54,452 bases of DNA from Lachnospiraceae bacterium (GTDB lineage: Bacteria > Bacillota > Clostridia > Lachnospirales > Lachnospiraceae). Positions 24,749-34,119 of the stretch are shown piece after piece. The notes beneath the pieces are model-generated. The model worked only from the letters and a program-made list of their open reading frames with translations. It did not search any database and was not told the DNA's origin. Each line of letters opens with the position of its first letter. Position 1 is the stretch's first letter. Both the position numbers and the translations under genes were made by a program. The stretch covers positions 1-54,452 of the forward strand of contig JAJPXQ010000063.1 in NCBI GenBank assembly GCA_021205385.1, given 5' to 3'.

Positions 24749-26086
24749 TCATTCATTTCTTATCGCGGCCAGCGGACTTAAGCGCATCGCGCGCAGCGCC
24801 GGGAAGAGTCCGGCCAGCATGCCCACCAATACGGCAAAGACGAGCGCGACGCCGACGAGCCAGATCGGGATATAAGAAATACCTGAATAATAGCCGCCCG
24901 ACGCGCCCCCTGCCACCTGATTGATGATGAGGGAGATGATCCCGCTTAAAATCAGTCCGATGAGTCCGCCGAAAAAGCCGATAAATCCGGCCTCCATCAG
25001 GAACATCGTGCGAATGTCCTTCAAATCGCAGCCCAGAACCTTGATAATCCCGATCTCCTTCGTGCGCTCGTAAATCGACATCATCATCGTGTTCGCGATG
25101 CCGATCGCGGCGACAAAGAGCGAGACCGCGCCGATACCGCCCAGCACGAGCTGAATCATCGACATCTGCTGCTGCGTCTGCTCCATCCACTCCGCGTTGC
25201 TCGAGGCGGTATAGCCCATGTTCTGGATCTCTTCCATGACCTCGGACACATTGTTCATATCGTCCACGCGCACGTAGACCTCTTCATAATAAATGTCCTT
25301 GTAGGCCTTGCCGGACTTCGTGCTCGGCTGTCCGGGAATGACACTGTTTTTGAATACCTTTTTCAGCTGCGCTCTCAGTGCGTCGATATCCGCGAGCACA
25401 TAGTAGCAGTTATCCTTGTATTCGTCGACGCCTCCCGCCATAAGGCCGCTGGCGGGGACGAGATATTTCTTCGGCGCTGAGACGCTCGAATCATACTGAG
25501 AATTATAGTAGGCGTCCGTGTCAAAGATGAAGAAAATAGAGTCGTTCATCAGATCAACATCCGGCAGCTCGCCCGTCTCCCAGTAATATTCATAGGTCTT
25601 CGCCTTATAAAAATCCGTGATCACCTGATTCCCATAGAAAAACTCAAGCGTATCGCTGTCCGTCGGCAGGCTTCCTTCGCTGACTTCGATATCCATGCTC
25701 TGCAACGCCTCCTGTGACATGCCGCGCACCGTCAGCCAGGCCTCATAGCCGCCGAACTTCGCCATCACACTGACGCTTAAGATCGGCGAGGCAACCTCCA
25801 CATGCGGAATCGCTCCGATCGCCTCCACGACCTCGTCGTCGATCAGCGCATCCGTGTCCGTTTCAGACGAAGAATAGTAATCCGTCCAGTTGTACACATC
25901 GATCGTGGTCAGCCCGCCGTACTGCTCGATCTGCTCGAGCGAGCTCTTCTGAAGGCCGAGGCCCAGAGAAATCATGACCACGATGGACGCCGTCCCGATC
26001 AGCACGCCGAGCACAGTCAGTACCGTCCGCAGCTTTCGCCGAAGCAGATTGGAAGCGCTCATCCGCAGCAAATCCGAAAATTTCAT
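24749..26086 (-). CDS. ABC transporter permease, MacB/FtsX type
   Basis: A 445-residue permease with the type VII ABC layout: one N-terminal helix (~20-45), a large extracytoplasmic MacB-PCD domain (~46-310) and three C-terminal helices with the FtsX signature (GIGAVSLFVAAIGIANTMMM, then ERTKEIGIIKVLG). Such transporters do not pump through a pore but transmit force outside the membrane, e.g. to expel peptides or lipoproteins. The GGGAGG site is strong. It is the third gene of an ATPase-CARDB-permease operon. Confidence 0.92.
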   Translation of the reverse strand: MKFSDLLRMSASNLLRRKLRTVLTVLGVLIGTASIVVMISLGLGLQKSSLEQIEQYGGLTTIDVYNWTDYYSSSETDTDALIDDEVVEAIGAIPHVEVASPILSVSVMAKFGGYEAWLTVRGMSQEALQSMDIEVSEGSLPTDSDTLEFFYGNQVITDFYKAKTYEYYWETGELPDVDLMNDSIFFIFDTDAYYNSQYDSSVSAPKKYLVPASGLMAGGVDEYKDNCYYVLADIDALRAQLKKVFKNSVIPGQPSTKSGKAYKDIYYEEVYVRVDDMNNVSEVMEEIQNMGYTASSNAEWMEQTQQQMSMIQLVLGGIGAVSLFVAAIGIANTMMMSIYERTKEIGIIKVLGCDLKDIRTMFLMEAGFIGFFGGLIGLILSGIISLIINQVAGGASGGYYSGISYIPIWLVGVALVFAVLVGMLAGLFPALRAMRLSPLAAIRNE

Positions 26087-26101
26087 GCGACTTCCTCCCG
26101 C

Positions 26102-27592
26102 CTACAGCTCTGTATCGTCATCGTCCAGATCCAGGAGATCCTCCTCGAGCTTCTGCTGCTTTTTCTTCTTTTTCTTTTTCAGGACCAGGACGACCACAAT
26201 GGCTGCGACCAACAGCAGAACAATCACGACGATGACCGCGACCGGGCTGCCTCCCCCGCTCTCTGTCTCCATCTCTTCCATATCGAAATCGTCCATATAG
26301 TAGTCTTCATAGACCTCGCTCACATAGAGCTCGATCTCTTTCTCGATCACTGTGGCTTCACCGGACTCGTCCTCATAGGAAATCTCAAGCGTCACCAGAC
26401 CATCATCCATCGTGGCCTGCGCGCCGGTCAGATACATATCCACCGAGCCGGTCGCACCGGAGTCCAGATTGCCGATGAAGGCCTCGCCGCCGCTGACGGA
26501 ATCTGCCACCGCTTTAACCGTTACGTTGTAAAGCTTTGTCTTGCCAAGATTGTAGATCTCGAACATGACATTGGACTCGCTGCCCATCTCGATGCTGGTC
26601 GGCATCACCTCCGGCTCGCTCATATCGACGCGCGCCTCCTGCTTCACGGGAATCGAGACACTCGCCGTATTCGTGTAGGCGTTGACCTTCTCGTCCTCAT
26701 AACTCATATTTACATCGACCGCATAGGGCTTCTGCGCAAGGTCGGAGCGCGCCTCGAGCTCAATCTCGATATCCTTCGTGCCGTTCCGTTCTATTTTGTC
26801 CACAAAAATCGTGTTGGAACCGGCAGTCGGCAGGAAGGACTCATAGGTCGTATCCGAATCCGAGCCGGTCACGACCGCGGAAAATTCAAAGAGCATGTTG
26901 CTGACGCTCGTGGAGGTCGAAGTGTTTTTCAGATGCAGGGTCAGTACAAAGCTCTCACCGGCATGCACCGTCTCCGGATCCGTCTCAAAGCCGGTCACGA
27001 TCACACGCGGCGTGGACTGCGTGCCGTTTGCGCTGACGCCAGCCGTGCCGTTCGTCTGTATGTAAGTGTCGAGCGTCGTGCTCTGACTCGTCCCGTCGGA
27101 GGCAAAGTAGCGCACATCAAAGGATATTTTCTGATAACCGCTGCCCACGTCATCCCGCGTCGTCAGGTTCCAGGTCAGCTCCCGGCGCCGATCCATATCG
27201 GACATGCCGGTATTCGTGCCCGGCAGATCTGCGATCGTCTGCGAATAGCTCGACTGCGTGATCTCAAAAGGCCAGACTGTCGAGTCTGTGCTCAGCACCG
27301 GGGTCACGACCGCGTTACTGACATCCGTCTTGCCCATATTGACAACCGGAAGGACAATGCTCACAGTCTGTCCTGCATTCGCGACCGGCGTCACCCAGTC
27401 TCCGCCCACCATCAGGTAATGGTCGGCAGCCACGACGATCGTCTCTTCCTCCTCGTCGTCCTCATCCTCCTCTTCCGCATCCTCCGTGGCGGACACCAAA
27501 AGCGCCGCTCCCGGCAGCACTGCCACCGCCGTCAGCGTCAACACGCACGCACACAGCGCCATCAGCATCCTCTTCACACACTGTCTCCTCAT
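26102..27592 (-). CDS. membrane-anchored CARDB/COG1361-like exported protein
   Basis: A 496-residue protein with a signal peptide (~1-33), an acidic linker, several Ig-like CARDB-type domains (~60-425; e.g. SVNIL-type strands, SFVLTLHLKNTSTSTSVSNM) and a C-terminal membrane helix (~450-472) followed by a Lys run and an acidic end. The order signal-Ig domains-helix-KKKKK places the bulk outside. It lies between the ATPase and the permease of a MacB-type exporter and is probably its external partner, as in other COG1361-containing clusters. The real substrate is unknown. Confidence 0.82.
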   Translation of the reverse strand: MRRQCVKRMLMALCACVLTLTAVAVLPGAALLVSATEDAEEEDEDDEEEETIVVAADHYLMVGGDWVTPVANAGQTVSIVLPVVNMGKTDVSNAVVTPVLSTDSTVWPFEITQSSYSQTIADLPGTNTGMSDMDRRRELTWNLTTRDDVGSGYQKISFDVRYFASDGTSQSTTLDTYIQTNGTAGVSANGTQSTPRVIVTGFETDPETVHAGESFVLTLHLKNTSTSTSVSNMLFEFSAVVTGSDSDTTYESFLPTAGSNTIFVDKIERNGTKDIEIELEARSDLAQKPYAVDVNMSYEDEKVNAYTNTASVSIPVKQEARVDMSEPEVMPTSIEMGSESNVMFEIYNLGKTKLYNVTVKAVADSVSGGEAFIGNLDSGATGSVDMYLTGAQATMDDGLVTLEISYEDESGEATVIEKEIELYVSEVYEDYYMDDFDMEEMETESGGGSPVAVIVVIVLLLVAAIVVVLVLKKKKKKKQQKLEEDLLDLDDDDTEL

Positions 27593-28310
27593 TTCTCGTC
27601 CTCCCTGTATTCCTGGGTTCCTCTATCTTCACGATCTTTCCGTCGATAATATGGAAAATCCGGTCCGCAAAGCCGGCCAGATGCCGGTCGTGCGTGACCA
27701 TAACCATTGTCTGATTGTTCTCCTGCACGACCCTGCGCATGAGCCCCAGTACTTCCTCCGAGGTGCGCGAGTCCAGATTGCCGGTCGGCTCGTCGGCAAA
27801 GATGATCTCCGGGTCGAGCACGAGCGCCCGCGCCACGCCGACGCGCTGCTGCTGCCCGCCCGACATTTCAGTGGGCCGGTGCTTCACATGCGTCGAGAGC
27901 CCGACCAGCTTCAGCATCTTTTCCGCCTTCGCCTCGCGCGTCTTTTTGTCCACGCCGCGGAAGGTCAACGGCAGCGCCACATTCTCGACCGCATTCATCG
28001 TCGGCAGCAGATTGAAGGACTGGAAAATAAATCCCACCTTCTCCCGCCGGAAACGGACCAGCTCGTTCTCACTCATCCGCTCGAGATGCTCACCCGCCAC
28101 AATGACCTCGCCCTTCGTCGGCTTTTCAAGACCCGCCAGCATGTTCAGCATCGTCGATTTGCCGGAGCCGGAAGTGCCGACGATCGCGCAGAACTCGCCT
28201 CTGCGGATCGTCAGATCGACGCCGTTCAGCGCGCGCACCTTCTCGTCCCCAACGCGGAATATTTTATAGAGATTCTTCACCCGGATAACTGCCTGCGCGG
28301 AGCTGTCCAT
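27462..28310 (-). CDS. ABC transporter ATP-binding protein (MacB/LolD type)
   Basis: A 282-residue ATPase starting at the ATG with AGGAGGGAGGG upstream. Walker [10 protein letters not shown], the [16 protein letters not shown] segment, the signature MSGGQQQR, Walker [15 protein letters not shown] and the H-loop VTHDRHL are all intact. The C-terminal ~45 residues (after KIVKIEE) are low in homology, Gly/Ala/Asp-rich, and read through the first 131 nt of the next gene. In another frame the tail would read TQEYREDEK and stop in an ATGA overlap with the next start, so a small indel has probably altered the end; catalytic parts are unaffected. Confidence 0.9.
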   Translation of the reverse strand: MDSSAQAVIRVKNLYKIFRVGDEKVRALNGVDLTIRRGEFCAIVGTSGSGKSTMLNMLAGLEKPTKGEVIVAGEHLERMSENELVRFRREKVGFIFQSFNLLPTMNAVENVALPLTFRGVDKKTREAKAEKMLKLVGLSTHVKHRPTEMSGGQQQRVGVARALVLDPEIIFADEPTGNLDSRTSEEVLGLMRRVVQENNQTMVMVTHDRHLAGFADRIFHIIDGKIVKIEEPRNTGRTRNEETVCEEDADGAVCVRVDADGGGSAAGSGAFGVRHGGCGRGG

Positions 28311-28341
28311 CTGACGCCCTCCCTCCTTGTGTTCTGGACTC

Positions 28342-28347
28342 AGTATA
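28342..28347 (-). promoter_or_regulatory. -10 box of the ABC exporter operon
   Basis: TATACT on the minus strand with an extended TGC just upstream, 31 nt before the ATPase start. The -35 position is poor. Confidence 0.5.
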
Positions 28348-28398
28348 GCATAAATCCGGGCATACATTTCTTAAAATTCCTTAAGTTTATCTTCAGGC

Positions 28399-28433
28399 AA
28401 AAAAAGGACGCCCTGCCTGTCTGCAGAGCGTCC
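28399..28433 (-). terminator. terminator of the SCIFF-secDF operon
   Basis: Minus-strand hairpin with 11-bp arms (GGACGCTCTGC and its near complement) followed by seven T, 21 nt after the secDF stop. Confidence 0.87.
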
Positions 28434-28454
28434 CTCTCTCTGATTATAACGTCC

Positions 28455-30608
28455 TTATTCTTCGCTCTCCACGCCCTTGATCTTCGTCTTCATCAGATAC
28501 CACAGCGCCCCCGTGATGCACACGGACGAGTACGCGCCGCAGGCGATACCGACCATCAGCGGCAGCGCAAACTCCCGGATCGAAGCAACGCCCAGGATGA
28601 AAAGCACCGCCACCATGACGAAGGTGGTCAGCGAGGTGTAGATACTCCGGGTCAGCGTCTGGGTGATGCTGTTATTCACCAGATCTTCCAGACTGTCCTT
28701 CTTCTTCATCTCACCGAGGTTCTCGCGGATGCGGTCGAAGATGACGATCGTCGCGTTGATCGAGTAGCCCACGATCGTCAGCATGCAGGCAATGAAGGTA
28801 TTGCCTACAGAGATCCGCGCAACGCCGTAGAACACGAGCACGACCAGTACGTCGTGGAGCAGCGCCGCCACCGCGCTCGCCGCGAAGCGCAGATCCTTGA
28901 AGCGGATCCAGATGTAGAGCAGCATGCAGACCGTCGCCACGATGACCGAAATAATGGCATCGCTGCGCATCTCGCTGCTGATCACGCCGCTGATGCTCTC
29001 CGCGGTAATCGCATCGTCTGCCAGCTCAAACTCTTCCGTCAGCCGCTCATCCAGCTCAGTGCGCGTCTCCAGATTGAGCTCCGTTGTCTTGATCACGACC
29101 TGCGTGCTGCCGGAGACCTTCTGCGTCTGAATATCGTTATTTCCGACGACCTCGGCGACGAGCGGCACGACCTGCTCATCGATCTCCTCGATCGTCATAT
29201 CCTCGTTAAATTCCACCGTCGTCGAGGTGCCGCCCTGGAACTCCAGGCCGTAGGCAAGAAGTCCGTTTCCGGAGGCCGCGTTAAAGCCCATGTACCCGAT
29301 CCCAATGACAATGATCGCCAGCGAGACCGTGAAAAAGATCTTCCTCTTTCCGAGGAAGTTGACAGCTTTTCGCTCTTTCGCCGCGCCGTACCACTTCGCG
29401 TCGTGGATGCCCAGCCCGTAGAGCGCGTTCAGCACCAGCCGCGTCACGACGAGCGCCGTGAACATTGACACGACAATGCCGAGCGCCAGCGTCTGTGCAA
29501 AGCCCTTGACGCTGCCGGTCCCCATCACGGCCAGCACCGCCGCCGCGATCAGCGTCGTGATATTGCCGTCCACGATCGCGGACAGGGCTTTTTTAAAGCC
29601 AATCTTGATCGACGTGCGGACCGTCTTGCCCGTGGCGATCTCCTCCCGCACACGCGCAAAGATAATCACGTTCGCGTCCACCGCCATACCGATGGAAAGG
29701 ATAATACCGGCGATGCCCGGCAGGGTCAGCGTCATATCAAAGCCGTTCAGCAGCACCAGCACCAGAGCTACATAGGTCGTCAGGGCGACGCCCGCCGCAA
29801 GTCCCATGATGCGGTAGGCAATGAGCATAAAGAGGATGACCAGTCCGAAGCCGATCGCTCCGGCCAGCAGGCTCGTCTCGATCGCCTCCTCGCCGAGCTT
29901 CGCGCCGACCACATTCGAGCGCAGCTCCTCAAGTTCCAGGGAAAGCGAACCGATGCGGATCGTCGAGGCAAGCTGGTCGGCCTCCTCGTAGGTAAAACTG
30001 CCGGAAATCTGGCATCTGCCGTCGGTGATCGCCTCGTTGACGACCGGGGCGCTGATCACCTCGCCGTCGTAGACGATCGCGATCTGATAGCCCACATTGG
30101 CCGCCGTCGCCTCCGCGAATTTCTCCGCGCCCTCGTCCGTCAACGTCAGCTCCACGACATAGCTTTTATTTCCCATGCTGTCGGTCGTCGACCCGGCTTG
30201 CGCATTCGACACGTCGGTGCCTTCGAGGACGACCTCGCCGTCCGTCGTCTGGAATTCCAGCGAACCCGGCTGGCCGAGCTCGCTTAAAATCTCATTCGCG
30301 TCGCTCACGCCCGGAATCTCGATATTGATCCGGTCGGAGCCCTCCTGATAGACCTCCGCCTCCGTGCTGTAACTCTCGACACGCTTCTGCAGCTTGTAGA
30401 TCGTATCCGCCATATCCTCAGCGGACGGCTCCTCATCCCCCACTGCCTGGTAGGTGATGCTGACGCCACCGGCCAGATCCAACCCTAAGTTGATGTCCTT
30501 CGCCGCCCCGAAGCTGTTCTCTCCCACTCCATATGCTGCCATATAGAGCAGAAGACCTGTGATTCCGAGCGTCAGCAGCAGCGTGACGACTGCTTTTGAT
30601 TTTTTCAT
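28455..30608 (-). CDS. secDF: protein translocase subunit SecDF (fusion)
   Basis: A 717-residue fusion of SecD and SecF with 12 predicted membrane helices. SecD motifs: INLGLDLAGGVSITYQ, IEIPGV, and SIGMAVDANVIIFARVREE with the key Asp. SecF motifs: YGLEFQGGTSTTV and TIVGYSINATIVIFDRIREN. SecDF uses the proton or sodium gradient to pull proteins out of the SecYEG channel. The start is the ATG after AGGAGAGA and overlaps the ScfB stop (ATGA). It ends the TIGR04086-SCIFF-ScfB-SecDF operon, a conserved order in Clostridia; why SecDF travels with the SCIFF pair is not established. Confidence 0.95.
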   Translation of the reverse strand: MKKSKAVVTLLLTLGITGLLLYMAAYGVGENSFGAAKDINLGLDLAGGVSITYQAVGDEEPSAEDMADTIYKLQKRVESYSTEAEVYQEGSDRINIEIPGVSDANEILSELGQPGSLEFQTTDGEVVLEGTDVSNAQAGSTTDSMGNKSYVVELTLTDEGAEKFAEATAANVGYQIAIVYDGEVISAPVVNEAITDGRCQISGSFTYEEADQLASTIRIGSLSLELEELRSNVVGAKLGEEAIETSLLAGAIGFGLVILFMLIAYRIMGLAAGVALTTYVALVLVLLNGFDMTLTLPGIAGIILSIGMAVDANVIIFARVREEIATGKTVRTSIKIGFKKALSAIVDGNITTLIAAAVLAVMGTGSVKGFAQTLALGIVVSMFTALVVTRLVLNALYGLGIHDAKWYGAAKERKAVNFLGKRKIFFTVSLAIIVIGIGYMGFNAASGNGLLAYGLEFQGGTSTTVEFNEDMTIEEIDEQVVPLVAEVVGNNDIQTQKVSGSTQVVIKTTELNLETRTELDERLTEEFELADDAITAESISGVISSEMRSDAIISVIVATVCMLLYIWIRFKDLRFAASAVAALLHDVLVVLVFYGVARISVGNTFIACMLTIVGYSINATIVIFDRIRENLGEMKKKDSLEDLVNNSITQTLTRSIYTSLTTFVMVAVLFILGVASIREFALPLMVGIACGAYSSVCITGALWYLMKTKIKGVESEE

Positions 30609-31978
30609 TCTCTCTCCTCGTCTTTCTCCGCTTCCGCGGCCTTGATCATAATCGCACATTCCACGCGCTTGCGTTCCAGCTCGCAGCTCACATCATAAGC
30701 ATCGTTAATCGAGCCATGGAATTTATATGAGTTTGCCGCGCAGCCTCCGCTGCAGTAGAATTTTGCGAAACAGTTTCTGCATTTCTCCTTGGAATAGACA
30801 TTGCAGGACTTGAACTCCTCGCGAATATCCTCTCTCTTCAGCCCCTCGTCCACATTTCCCATGAGGAACTTCTCCTCGCCCACAAACTGATGGCAGGGAT
30901 AGAGATCGCCCCAGGGTGTGACCGCGAGATACTCCGTGCCGGAACCGCAGCCGGACAGCCGCTTCGCCACGCAGGGTCCGCCGGTCAGATCAAGCATAAA
31001 ATGAAAGAAGGTAAACTCCTTATCCGTGCCATGGCGCCGCACCATCTCTGCGGCCAGCTTATCGTACTCCGCGAAAATCTCCGGCAGATCTTCTTCGCGC
31101 AGCGCATAGTCCTCGTCCTCCGTACCCACGACCGGCTCGACGGAGATCTGCTTAAAGCCAAGGTCGGCCAGATGCAGCACATCCTTCGAGAAATCCTTAT
31201 TGTGACGGGTAAAGGTGCCGCGGACATAATATTTCTCCTGATTGCGGCTGTCCGCCAGCTTCTGGAACTTCGGCAGAATCAGATCATAGCTGCCGTGCCC
31301 GTTTCGGAAAGGACGCATGTAGTCGTGCACTTCCTTCCGGCCGTCGATGCTCAGCACGACATTGCCCATCTCGCGGTTGACGAATTCCTGCACCTCGTCA
31401 TTTAAAAGAACACCGTTCGTCGTCAGCGTGAAGCGGAAATTCTTGTCGTGCAGCTTCTCCTGCTCCCGCCCGTAGGCCACAAGATCCTTCACAACCTGCC
31501 AGTTCATCAGCGGCTCGCCGCCGAAAAAATCCACCTCAAGATTCCGGCGGTTCCCGGAATTCGCACTCAGGAAATCGAGCGCCTTTTTGCCGACCTCGTA
31601 GCTCATCAGCGCGCGGCGTCCGTGGTACTCGCCCTCCTCAGCGAAGCAGTAACGGCAGGCAAGATTGCAGTCGTGCGCGATGTGCAGACACAGCGCCTTG
31701 ACGACCGGCTTCCGGTTCGCCGCGATCTCCGCGATATAATTTTCGTAAATGTCCTCCGTGTAAAGCTTTCCTACCGCGATGAGCTCGTCAAGGTCCTCCG
31801 CCGCCTCGCGGATTTCCTCCTCGGGATAGCGATCCCGCAGAAGCTCCACGGTTCCCTCCAGTCCTTTTTCCTTATAATAAGGGATCATATCGTAGACCAG
31901 CTCGTCCACCACATGGACAGATCCGCTGTTCACATCCAGCAGAATGTTATAACCGTTGTTCTTATATCTGTGTACCAA
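30605..31978 (-). CDS. scfB: SCIFF peptide maturase, radical SAM/SPASM protein
   Basis: A 457-residue radical SAM enzyme. I use the TTG at 31978 because AGGGAGG is then 8 nt upstream and the product begins VHRYKNNGYNI, like other family members; the TTG two codons earlier is too close to the site. The radical SAM motif CNLACRYC binds a 4Fe-4S cluster, a GGEP motif follows, and the SPASM region (C-G-S-G, C-x-x-F, C-R-N-C-F-A-K-F-Y-C-S-G-G-C) holds two more clusters. The family makes thioether (sactionine-like) bonds in the SCIFF peptide. It is encoded right after the peptide gene. Confidence 0.95.
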   Translation of the reverse strand: MVHRYKNNGYNILLDVNSGSVHVVDELVYDMIPYYKEKGLEGTVELLRDRYPEEEIREAAEDLDELIAVGKLYTEDIYENYIAEIAANRKPVVKALCLHIAHDCNLACRYCFAEEGEYHGRRALMSYEVGKKALDFLSANSGNRRNLEVDFFGGEPLMNWQVVKDLVAYGREQEKLHDKNFRFTLTTNGVLLNDEVQEFVNREMGNVVLSIDGRKEVHDYMRPFRNGHGSYDLILPKFQKLADSRNQEKYYVRGTFTRHNKDFSKDVLHLADLGFKQISVEPVVGTEDEDYALREEDLPEIFAEYDKLAAEMVRRHGTDKEFTFFHFMLDLTGGPCVAKRLSGCGSGTEYLAVTPWGDLYPCHQFVGEEKFLMGNVDEGLKREDIREEFKSCNVYSKEKCRNCFAKFYCSGGCAANSYKFHGSINDAYDVSCELERKRVECAIMIKAAEAEKDEERE

Positions 31979-32024
31979 GTCCAAATCCTCCCTCGCCCGG
32001 CATAAAAAGAGTATATCATGAAAG

Positions 32025-32050
32025 AAGCAGCGGCGTTCATGCCGCTGCTT
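32025..32050 (-). terminator. attenuator-like hairpin between SCIFF and maturase genes
   Basis: Perfect 10-bp stem AAGCAGCGGC/GCCGCTGCTT with a 6-nt loop, 25 nt after the SCIFF stop and followed by a weak T-rich stretch. A partial terminator here would keep the peptide mRNA in excess of the enzyme mRNA. Confidence 0.6.
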
Positions 32051-32074
32051 GCTCCGTCATCTTCAATCAAAATC

Positions 32075-32218
32075 TTATTTGTGGTTCTCGCAGGTCTGAT
32101 TTCCCACTGTGCAGGACGTCTTACATGCGGACTGGCAGGATGTCTGGCACTCGCCGCAACCGCCCTTCTTCATCGTGTTCTGCAGGGTCTGCGTATTCAG
32201 AGTCTTCACATGCTTCAT
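32075..32218 (-). CDS. scfA: SCIFF ribosomal peptide precursor (six Cys in ~45 residues)
   Basis: A 47-residue peptide with AGGAGGG 9 nt before the ATG. It starts MKHVKTLNTQTLQNTMKKGG and has six Cys at 21, 24, 28, 32, 36 and 43 in the SCIFF spacing. The N-terminal half acts as leader; ScfB crosslinks a Cys to a Thr or other residue in the C-terminal part. The mature product and its role are unknown despite strong conservation in Clostridia. It has its own promoter and is followed by a partial terminator. Confidence 0.95.
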   Translation of the reverse strand: MKHVKTLNTQTLQNTMKKGGCGECQTSCQSACKTSCTVGNQTCENHK

Positions 32219-32262
32219 CTTGTATTCCCTCCTCTTAAGCGCTGATTCAAATGAACAGGGTA

Positions 32263-32292
32263 AGTATAGCACACTCCCTTGCGGCGCGTCAA
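32263..32292 (-). promoter_or_regulatory. promoter of the SCIFF gene
   Basis: Minus strand TTGACG (32287-32292), 18-bp spacer, TATACT (32263-32268), 44 nt before the peptide start. Confidence 0.7.
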
Positions 32293-32301
32293 GACACGAG
32301 T

Positions 32302-32676
32302 TCAGGACAGCATCCCGCCCAGCATTCCGCCGCCCATACACAACAGAAATGTTGTGACAAGACCTGAGCCGCTGCTCCCCGTCTCCCGGTTCACTGCGAG
32401 TGAAACCAGCGTCAGGATCGCAAAATACAACAAACCGAGCAATACTCCCCACAAGAATTTGCGGCTTTGCATCATCTTTCCGGCCAGGAATCCCCCGGCA
32501 AAACACGACAGGATATACGTGAAAATAATCGCAATCTGAACCTTCCCCTCATCAAGCTGGAAGCGATAAAGAAGCAATGCAGTCAGGAACAACAGCAATG
32601 CGGTCATGACATATGCCGCGAGCAGGGCCTTTACAATCCGCAGAGCCCGGCTGATATATTGTGCAGAATGTTTCAT
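32302..32676 (-). CDS. TIGR04086 family membrane protein
   Basis: A 124-residue protein with four predicted membrane helices (AAYVMTALLLFLTALLLY, IIFTYILSCFAGGFLAG, LWGVLLGLLYFAILTLVSLA, LLCMGGGMLGGML). The KALLAAYVMTALLL start and the GGFLAGK motif fit TIGR04086, found next to SCIFF genes in Clostridia. Its role is unknown; a link to export or processing of the SCIFF product is inference from neighbourhood. Confidence 0.85.
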   Translation of the reverse strand: MKHSAQYISRALRIVKALLAAYVMTALLLFLTALLLYRFQLDEGKVQIAIIFTYILSCFAGGFLAGKMMQSRKFLWGVLLGLLYFAILTLVSLAVNRETGSSGSGLVTTFLLCMGGGMLGGMLS

Positions 32677-32756
32677 CAGATAAACCTCATCCCGTGACGT
32701 ACTGAATTCTATGTGCTATCTATATGAGACGGGCCGGGCAATTATGTCAGAAAGTC

Positions 32757-32785
32757 TTGCTTTTATCACGAAAATAGCGTATATT
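32757..32785 (+). promoter_or_regulatory. promoter of the CNNM-leuDC operon
   Basis: TTGCTT (32757-32762), 17-bp spacer, TATATT (32780-32785), 29 nt before the TTG start. Confidence 0.6.
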
Positions 32786-32814
32786 TGTAACTATTCAGAA
32801 AGGAGTGAACTGTT

Positions 32815-34116
32815 TTGGACCCAAGCGACGCCATACAGGTGTTGATTCTCATTATTCTTGTGGCCTGTTCCGCGTTTTTCTCATCCTCAGAGACTGCCAT
32901 GACAACGGTCAGCCGCATCCGTGTGCGAAACCTTGTCGAGGAGGGCGACCGCCGTGCCGAGATTTTAAGCAGTCTGATCGAGGAGCCCGGCAAGATGCTG
33001 AGCGCCATTTTAATCGGTAACAATATTGTCAATATATCCGCCTCAGCCCTGGCTACGACACTGGCTACGAAGTGGCTGGGAGGCGTCGGCCCCGGCATAT
33101 CCACCGGCGCGCTGACTCTGATTATCCTCGTCTTCGCGGAGGTAACGCCGAAGACGAAAGCCACGATCCAGGCGGAAAAGATCGCACTTAAGAACGCGCG
33201 TCCCATCTACGTCTGGACTGTCATCGCTACTCCGCTGATTTTCATTATCAATAAGCTCTCCATCGCTCTGATGTTCCTCATGGGAGTCAATCCGAACGAG
33301 AAGACAGACTCCTACACGGAGCAGGAGATTCGCACGATCGTGGACGTGAGCCACGAGGAAGGCGTCACCTCACACGAAGAGCGCGAGATGATCAACAATG
33401 TCTTTGATTTCGGCGACTCCACGGCGAAGGACGTCATCGTCCCGAAGGTCGACATGGATTTTGTACAGGTCGACGCCACTTACCAGGAAGTCATCGATCT
33501 GTACCGGCAGAAGAAATATACCCGCTATCCGGTCTATGCAGACAATACCGACACGGTCATCGGCATGATCAATGTCAAGGACCTGCTGATCTATGAAGAT
33601 AAGGAGCACTTCAGCGTCCGCAACATTCTGCGCAGCGTGCTCTACACCCACGAACTGAAAAAAACTTCTGACCTGATGCTGCAGATGCGGAAAAGCTCGA
33701 TCAACCTTGCGATCGTGCTCGATGAATACGGCGTGACCTGCGGCATGGTCACGATCGAGGATCTGCTCGAGGAGATTGTCGGCGACATCCGCGATGAGTA
33801 TGATGATGATGAAGACGAGCTGATCCGCAAGCTCTCTGATCACGAATATATTGTAGACGGCGCCATGAGTCTGGACGATCTGAATGAGAAACTCGATCTT
33901 GAGGAAAAGGATCTGCTGCTTGAGTCCGAGGGTTACGATTCCGTCGGCGGCGTTCTTATCGAACTTCTGGACCATCTGCCGGCCGCCGGAGAGGAAGCAT
34001 CCACAGAGGGCGGCGTCCGTCTGCTCGCCGAAACCGTCGAACACAACCGGATCGCGCAGGTTCACATCTGGCTTCCGGATTCAGAAGAAACTACGGAACA
34101 ACAGGAGGATTCATAA
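32815..34116 (+). CDS. hemolysin-family CNNM/CorC membrane protein
   Basis: A 433-residue protein with a TTG start 9 nt after GAAAGGAG. Four membrane helices form a CNNM (DUF21) domain (residues ~5-190), followed by a CBS pair (~200-325, e.g. VPKVDMDFVQVD, YTRYPVYADNTDTVIGMINV) and a CorC_HlyC domain at the end (LDDLNEKLDLEEKDLLLES). Relatives such as MpfA export magnesium; despite the family name, hemolysis is not implied. Only 3 nt separate its stop from the leuD start, so it shares a transcript with the leucine genes. Confidence 0.92.
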   Translation: MDPSDAIQVLILIILVACSAFFSSSETAMTTVSRIRVRNLVEEGDRRAEILSSLIEEPGKMLSAILIGNNIVNISASALATTLATKWLGGVGPGISTGALTLIILVFAEVTPKTKATIQAEKIALKNARPIYVWTVIATPLIFIINKLSIALMFLMGVNPNEKTDSYTEQEIRTIVDVSHEEGVTSHEEREMINNVFDFGDSTAKDVIVPKVDMDFVQVDATYQEVIDLYRQKKYTRYPVYADNTDTVIGMINVKDLLIYEDKEHFSVRNILRSVLYTHELKKTSDLMLQMRKSSINLAIVLDEYGVTCGMVTIEDLLEEIVGDIRDEYDDDEDELIRKLSDHEYIVDGAMSLDDLNEKLDLEEKDLLLESEGYDSVGGVLIELLDHLPAAGEEASTEGGVRLLAETVEHNRIAQVHIWLPDSEETTEQQEDS

Positions 34117-34119
34117 CGT

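Noticed and set aside
25802-27649. 615-codon plus-strand open frame opposite the permease and CARDB-like genes
   Set aside because: Same reason: antisense shadow with no motif.
27486-29468. 660-codon plus-strand open frame opposite the ATPase and secDF genes
   Set aside because: It is a shadow of GC-rich genes on the other strand; composition is unnatural (Arg, His, Asp, Gln).
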